A stretch of DNA of 64,000 bases from JBOZRQ01 sp050789255 (GTDB lineage Bacteria; Bacillota; Sulfobacillia; Symbiobacteriales; Symbiobacteriaceae). This document shows, in pieces, positions 60,964 to 64,000 of this stretch. The stretch spans positions 248,001 through 312,000 of the forward strand of contig JBOZRQ010000060.1 of the NCBI GenBank assembly GCA_050789255.1. Reading direction: 5' to 3'. Positions within the stretch are counted from its first letter, which is position 1; each line of letters begins with the position of its first letter. The position numbers were made by a program, and so were the translations under genes. Below the pieces are notes generated by a model that saw only the letters and a program-made list of their open reading frames with translations, ran no database searches and was not told the origin of the DNA.

Positions 60964-62409
60964 CTAGTGCATCGCCTGGCCGCAGTTGCCGCAGAACTTC
61001 GAGCCGGGCTCCACCGCCTGCTTGCAGGAGGGGCAGAGGTTCTGGCTCGGCGCGGGCGCCACGGGGGCGGGGGGCGGCGTCTGGACGGCCGGGGCGACCG
61101 GAACCTGCTGCATGGGCGCAGGCGTGGCCAAAGGAGCGGCGTCGGGCTGGCCCGCCCGGACTACCCGGCGGACGACCTGGGGCTGCGGCCCAGGGGCGGG
61201 GGCCGGCGCCGGTGCCTGCTGGGCCTCGGGCTGCGCCGTCGGGGCGGTGCCCGCCACAGGGGTTCCGCACCGGACGCAGAACTTGGCGTAGGGCTCCAGC
61301 GGTACGCCGCAGTTGCCGCAGCTGATGCTGGGCGCCGCCTGTGGCTGCTGGAAGGGCTGCTGGGGATAGGCCGGCTGCTGGTAGGGGGCCGGCTGGGGCT
61401 GCTGGGGAGGGGCGGCCTGCTGCAGCATGCGGTTCTGCTGGCCCTGCTGCATCACGTTCACGTCGCGCTCGTACTCAGCCTTGGAAGCGACCCGGTGGAA
61501 GAGATCCCGGGTGCCCACGTTGCCGGCGGTCAGGGTGCTGGTGCCGGCCTTGCCGTGGGCGGCAGCCAGGCGCTGGTACTCGGGCGAGCGGTAGAAGCGG
61601 ATCACCGCCAGGATCCGGTTGACGGTCATGGGGTGGGTCTGGTCCTGAATCACTTCGATGAACTTGCTGGCCAGCGAGCTGTTGAACTCGTCGATCTGCT
61701 GCATGTACGCCTGGATGTTCATCTGGTTGAACATGTTGGCGCCCACCGACAGCTTGATCTCGGATGTCACGCAGGCCTGAATATCGTTGGTGCCGATCAG
61801 GGCGGCCCGGTCTGCGCTGAACTCGGCCATGCGGCTGGCGTAGAAGAAGAGCCACTTGAGCGGCATGAACATCAGGCTGCCCATCAGCCCGCCGGCAGCG
61901 AGCTGCTGCAGGATCAGGTAGATGATGTGGTTGCACTTGATGTGACCGAACTCGTGCGCCATCACCGTGGCGATCTCCCGCTCATTCATCGACTCCAGCA
62001 GAGCGCTGTGGAAGACCACGGTCCGGTGGCTGCCGAAGCCCGATGCAAAGGCGTTGATGACAGGGCTCTGCTTTACATAGATGTGCGGCACATTCATGTC
62101 AAGCTTGTAGGCGATATCGTTCGCCATGCGGTACAGGTGCGGGAACTGGTTCGGGCCGACCTGGACCATATGACCCTTGTGGGCCACACCGGCGAGCAGG
62201 ACACCGGCGATGGTCAGGACAAGGGGGACAATGATCGCAACCAGCTGATTGATAAGTGCGCCGAAGACGAAGAGAATAATGATGCTGACCGCGATGGTTC
62301 CGACGGAAGCCGCAATCTCATGGGGGTGCCGGAAGTCAGATGCGTTGACGCGTGGACGATTCTGGAACTGCCCGCCCTGGGGCCAGCCCTGCGGAGGCAT
62401 GTGGGCCAT
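60964..62409 (-). CDS. M48 family (HtpX-like) membrane metalloprotease with two zinc ribbons
   Basis: The 481-residue protein has two N-terminal membrane helices (about 34-76), an M48 peptidase domain with HEFGH at 152-156 and the Glu ligand in RMAEFSADRAA, and a linker of Gln/Pro/Ala repeats. Two zinc ribbons close it (CGNCGVPLEPYAKFCVRCG and CPSCKQAVEPGSKFCGNCG). HtpX-type proteases degrade misfolded membrane proteins. It is the first gene of a four-gene minus-strand operon with PP2C, the kinase and the RDD protein. GGGGGAAAC precedes the ATG. Confidence 0.9.
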   Translation of the reverse strand: MAHMPPQGWPQGGQFQNRPRVNASDFRHPHEIAASVGTIAVSIIILFVFGALINQLVAIIVPLVLTIAGVLLAGVAHKGHMVQVGPNQFPHLYRMANDIAYKLDMNVPHIYVKQSPVINAFASGFGSHRTVVFHSALLESMNEREIATVMAHEFGHIKCNHIIYLILQQLAAGGLMGSLMFMPLKWLFFYASRMAEFSADRAALIGTNDIQACVTSEIKLSVGANMFNQMNIQAYMQQIDEFNSSLASKFIEVIQDQTHPMTVNRILAVIRFYRSPEYQRLAAAHGKAGTSTLTAGNVGTRDLFHRVASKAEYERDVNVMQQGQQNRMLQQAAPPQQPQPAPYQQPAYPQQPFQQPQAAPSISCGNCGVPLEPYAKFCVRCGTPVAGTAPTAQPEAQQAPAPAPAPGPQPQVVRRVVRAGQPDAAPLATPAPMQQVPVAPAVQTPPPAPVAPAPSQNLCPSCKQAVEPGSKFCGNCGQAMH

Positions 62410-62543
62410 AATGTTTCCCCCTTGAGAAAAATGCCTACGTATTCGCTAATCCAAGTTCTCCATGACCCGTCGAAGTCCTGCGAGAGAACCAAATGCGGAA
62501 GATGACGATTTGAAATAACGAACGGTGAGCGTGGTGAATCCCT

Positions 62544-62936
62544 ATGAAAGAGATCGACGTGGTGGGAGCCGTGATCCGGGGCGAGCCGGGGGAGGTTCTG
62601 TGTGCCCTGCGCTCGCAGCAGATGTCGATGCCCGGGCTCTGGGAGTTCCCCGGCGGCAAGATCGAGCCGGGGGAGGACCCCCGTGACAGCCTGCGGCGAG
62701 AGATTCGGGAGGAGTTGGGCTGTGAAGTCGCCGTCCACGACCTGGTGGCGGACCACACCCACGCTTACCCTGGGGTTGTGGTCCGCCTGCGCACATACAA
62801 CGCCACGGTGGTGGACGGGCAGCCCAGGCCCTCCGAGCATGCCGAACTTCGCTGGGTCCAGCTGAGCGACCTCCGGGCGCTGAACTGGGCGCCCGCGGAT
62901 GTGCCTACGGTGGAGAAGATCCTGTCAGAGACATGA
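62544..62936 (+). CDS. MutT-type Nudix pyrophosphohydrolase
   Basis: The 130-residue protein has the Nudix box GGKIEPGEDPRDSLRREIRE with ELG following, and the typical MSMPGLWEFPGG lead-in of MutT/CTP pyrophosphohydrolases. It probably removes damaged nucleotides such as 8-oxo-dGTP. It is divergent from the M48 operon and is unrelated in architecture to the TetR-Nudix fusion. A terminator follows directly. Confidence 0.88.
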   Translation: MKEIDVVGAVIRGEPGEVLCALRSQQMSMPGLWEFPGGKIEPGEDPRDSLRREIREELGCEVAVHDLVADHTHAYPGVVVRLRTYNATVVDGQPRPSEHAELRWVQLSDLRALNWAPADVPTVEKILSET

Positions 62937-62937
62937 A

Positions 62938-62969
62938 GGGGCGCCGCGGGATTGACCGCGGCGCCCTTT
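62938..62969. terminator. Terminator between the MutT-like and solute-binding genes
   Basis: GGGCGCCGCGG pairs with CCGCGGCGCCC, followed by TTT on the plus strand. It is shared by the two convergent genes. Confidence 0.8.
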
Positions 62970-62972
62970 GGC

Positions 62973-64000
62973 TTACTTGGAGGTGTTCTCCTTGATCATC
63001 TGGGTAACCTGGGCCTGAGCCTCTTCCAGGGCCTTCTTGACGTCCTTCTTGCCGGTCGAGACGTTGTCGTAGGCCAGCGTCGTGGCGTCCTTCCAGGACG
63101 GGGCGAAGATCGGGGTCGGCACGTAGGAGGTGTTGGCCATCTGGGCGATCACCTGCTTGAAGGCGTCGGTCTGGACCGAGTCGGCGGCCGCCTTGTGGGC
63201 CGGGAAGTCATTCTGCTCGGCGCCCCAGATCTTGGCGGCCTCGGTGACCCAGAACTTGGCGAACGCCAGGGACTCCTTCGGGTGCTTGACGCCCACCGGA
63301 ATCTCGATGCCGAAGCCGGAGCTGATGGCCGCCCAGGGATGCTGCTTGCCGTCGGGCGTCGGCACGGGCACCCGGCCCATCTTCAGGTTGGGGTTGTTCT
63401 TCAGCGCCTCACCCTGGAAGGTCGGGGTCTCCACGACCATGGAGGCCTTGCCGCTGATGAAGGGGTGGTTGATGCCGGTCTGGCCCTTGAGGGCGGAGAT
63501 TTCGCCAACGCCGTAGCGGGCATCCCACTTCTTGATCCACTCCAGGGTCGTGGCGACCTTCTCGTCGGTCAGCGTGGGGAACTGGCGGTCGTCGAACAGC
63601 TTACCGCCGGCGTTCAGGACCCAGGACTCCCAGCCGAAGTTGCCCAGGTTGGGGTTGAAGCCGATGCGGTCGAACTTGTTGCCGTTCTTCTTGTCGAGCT
63701 TGTCGGCGTAGGCCCACAGATCGTCCCAGGTGACCGGACCCTTGCTGTCGTCCAGGCCGACCTCCTTGAAGTGCTCCTTGTTGTAGTACAGGAAGCGGCT
63801 GTCGCCCATCCAGGGCAGGGAGTACTGCTTGCCGTTGTAGGTGCCGGCAGACCAGAGGCCCGGGAAGAACTCGTCCTTCATGCTGTCGACGCCCATGGCG
63901 CTCAGGTCCATGGCGGTCTTCTTCATGGCACGCATGGGCAGAAGGGCCAGGTCGGCGGATACCACGTCAGGCGGGTTGCCCGCCGCCACGGAGGCCGTGT
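62973..64000 (-). CDS. ABC transporter extracellular solute-binding protein, family 1 (5' partial)
   Basis: The frame stays open to the window edge. The first available start (GTG at 63989) lies inside the segment TASVAAGNPPDVVSADLALL, which is the typical GNPPDVV strand of sugar-binding proteins, so the signal peptide and true start lie outside. Other family features are PWMGDSRFLYYNKEHFKEVG, VTWDDLWAYADKL, PFISGKASMVVE and PAHKAA. Such proteins capture oligosaccharides or glycerol-3-phosphate for a MalFGK-type importer, whose permeases should lie beyond the edge. Confidence 0.88.
   Translation of the reverse strand, partial: TASVAAGNPPDVVSADLALLPMRAMKKTAMDLSAMGVDSMKDEFFPGLWSAGTYNGKQYSLPWMGDSRFLYYNKEHFKEVGLDDSKGPVTWDDLWAYADKLDKKNGNKFDRIGFNPNLGNFGWESWVLNAGGKLFDDRQFPTLTDEKVATTLEWIKKWDARYGVGEISALKGQTGINHPFISGKASMVVETPTFQGEALKNNPNLKMGRVPVPTPDGKQHPWAAISSGFGIEIPVGVKHPKESLAFAKFWVTEAAKIWGAEQNDFPAHKAAADSVQTDAFKQVIAQMANTSYVPTPIFAPSWKDATTLAYDNVSTGKKDVKKALEEAQAQVTQMIKENTSK

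Overview
The window looks like chromosome of a high-GC, spore-forming Firmicute, most probably a member of the Symbiobacteriaceae. The reasons are GC-rich third codon positions, many GTG and TTG starts behind strong GGAGG ribosome sites, SPOCS (DUF3794) spore-coat-type proteins, two M3 oligoendopeptidases, a SECIS-containing formate dehydrogenase and many zinc-ribbon membrane proteins. The assignment is inference from gene content. No rRNA, tRNA, CRISPR array or intact insertion sequence was seen.

Layout. 0-8.2 kb: the end of an aminoglycoside-phosphotransferase-like gene, a Tet(M)-type ribosomal protection GTPase, a repeat-rich gap, two lipoproteins, two small hydrophilic proteins and a YhgE/Pip-type membrane protein. 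8.2-17.3 kb: a 2213-residue secreted repeat protein and an SH3/AMIN/amidase_3 cell-wall hydrolase, both on the minus strand. 17.5-26 kb: PepF, a YdeI-like domain, a GNAT enzyme, a frameshifted VOC gene, an S9 peptidase, aspartase and a second phosphotransferase. 26-28.8 kb: a duplicated-domain lipoprotein and two unrecognised secreted or membrane proteins. 29.3-35.3 kb: a tightly coupled minus-strand potassium-uptake operon (degenerate receiver, two TrkA, a 44-residue membrane protein, TrkH, an OB-fold membrane protein, a short KdpD-like kinase and a KdpE-like regulator). 35.6-43 kb: a tiny membrane protein, a large patatin-like protein, an unrecognised protein, a YCF48-like propeller, a MOSC protein and an orphan NarL-type regulator.

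43.4-50.2 kb is a formate dehydrogenase operon. Its catalytic subunit has an in-frame UGA (selenocysteine) at codon 196, followed by a SECIS-like hairpin. It continues with a four-cluster Fe-S subunit, an NrfD-type membrane subunit, a stand-alone aldehyde:ferredoxin oxidoreductase N-terminal domain and FdhD. A second PepF follows. 52.2-54.7 kb holds probable spore-surface genes.

54.8-62.4 kb is the most unusual region. A plus-strand set (catalytically dead PrsW, intact PrsW, TetR-Nudix fusion) converges on a minus-strand operon (M48 protease, PP2C phosphatase, Ser/Thr kinase, RDD membrane protein). Five of these proteins carry seven C-x2-C...C-x2-C zinc ribbons in all. Together they look like a zinc-ribbon-tagged membrane proteolysis and phosphorylation module. 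The window ends with a MutT-like Nudix enzyme and a truncated sugar-type ABC solute-binding protein.
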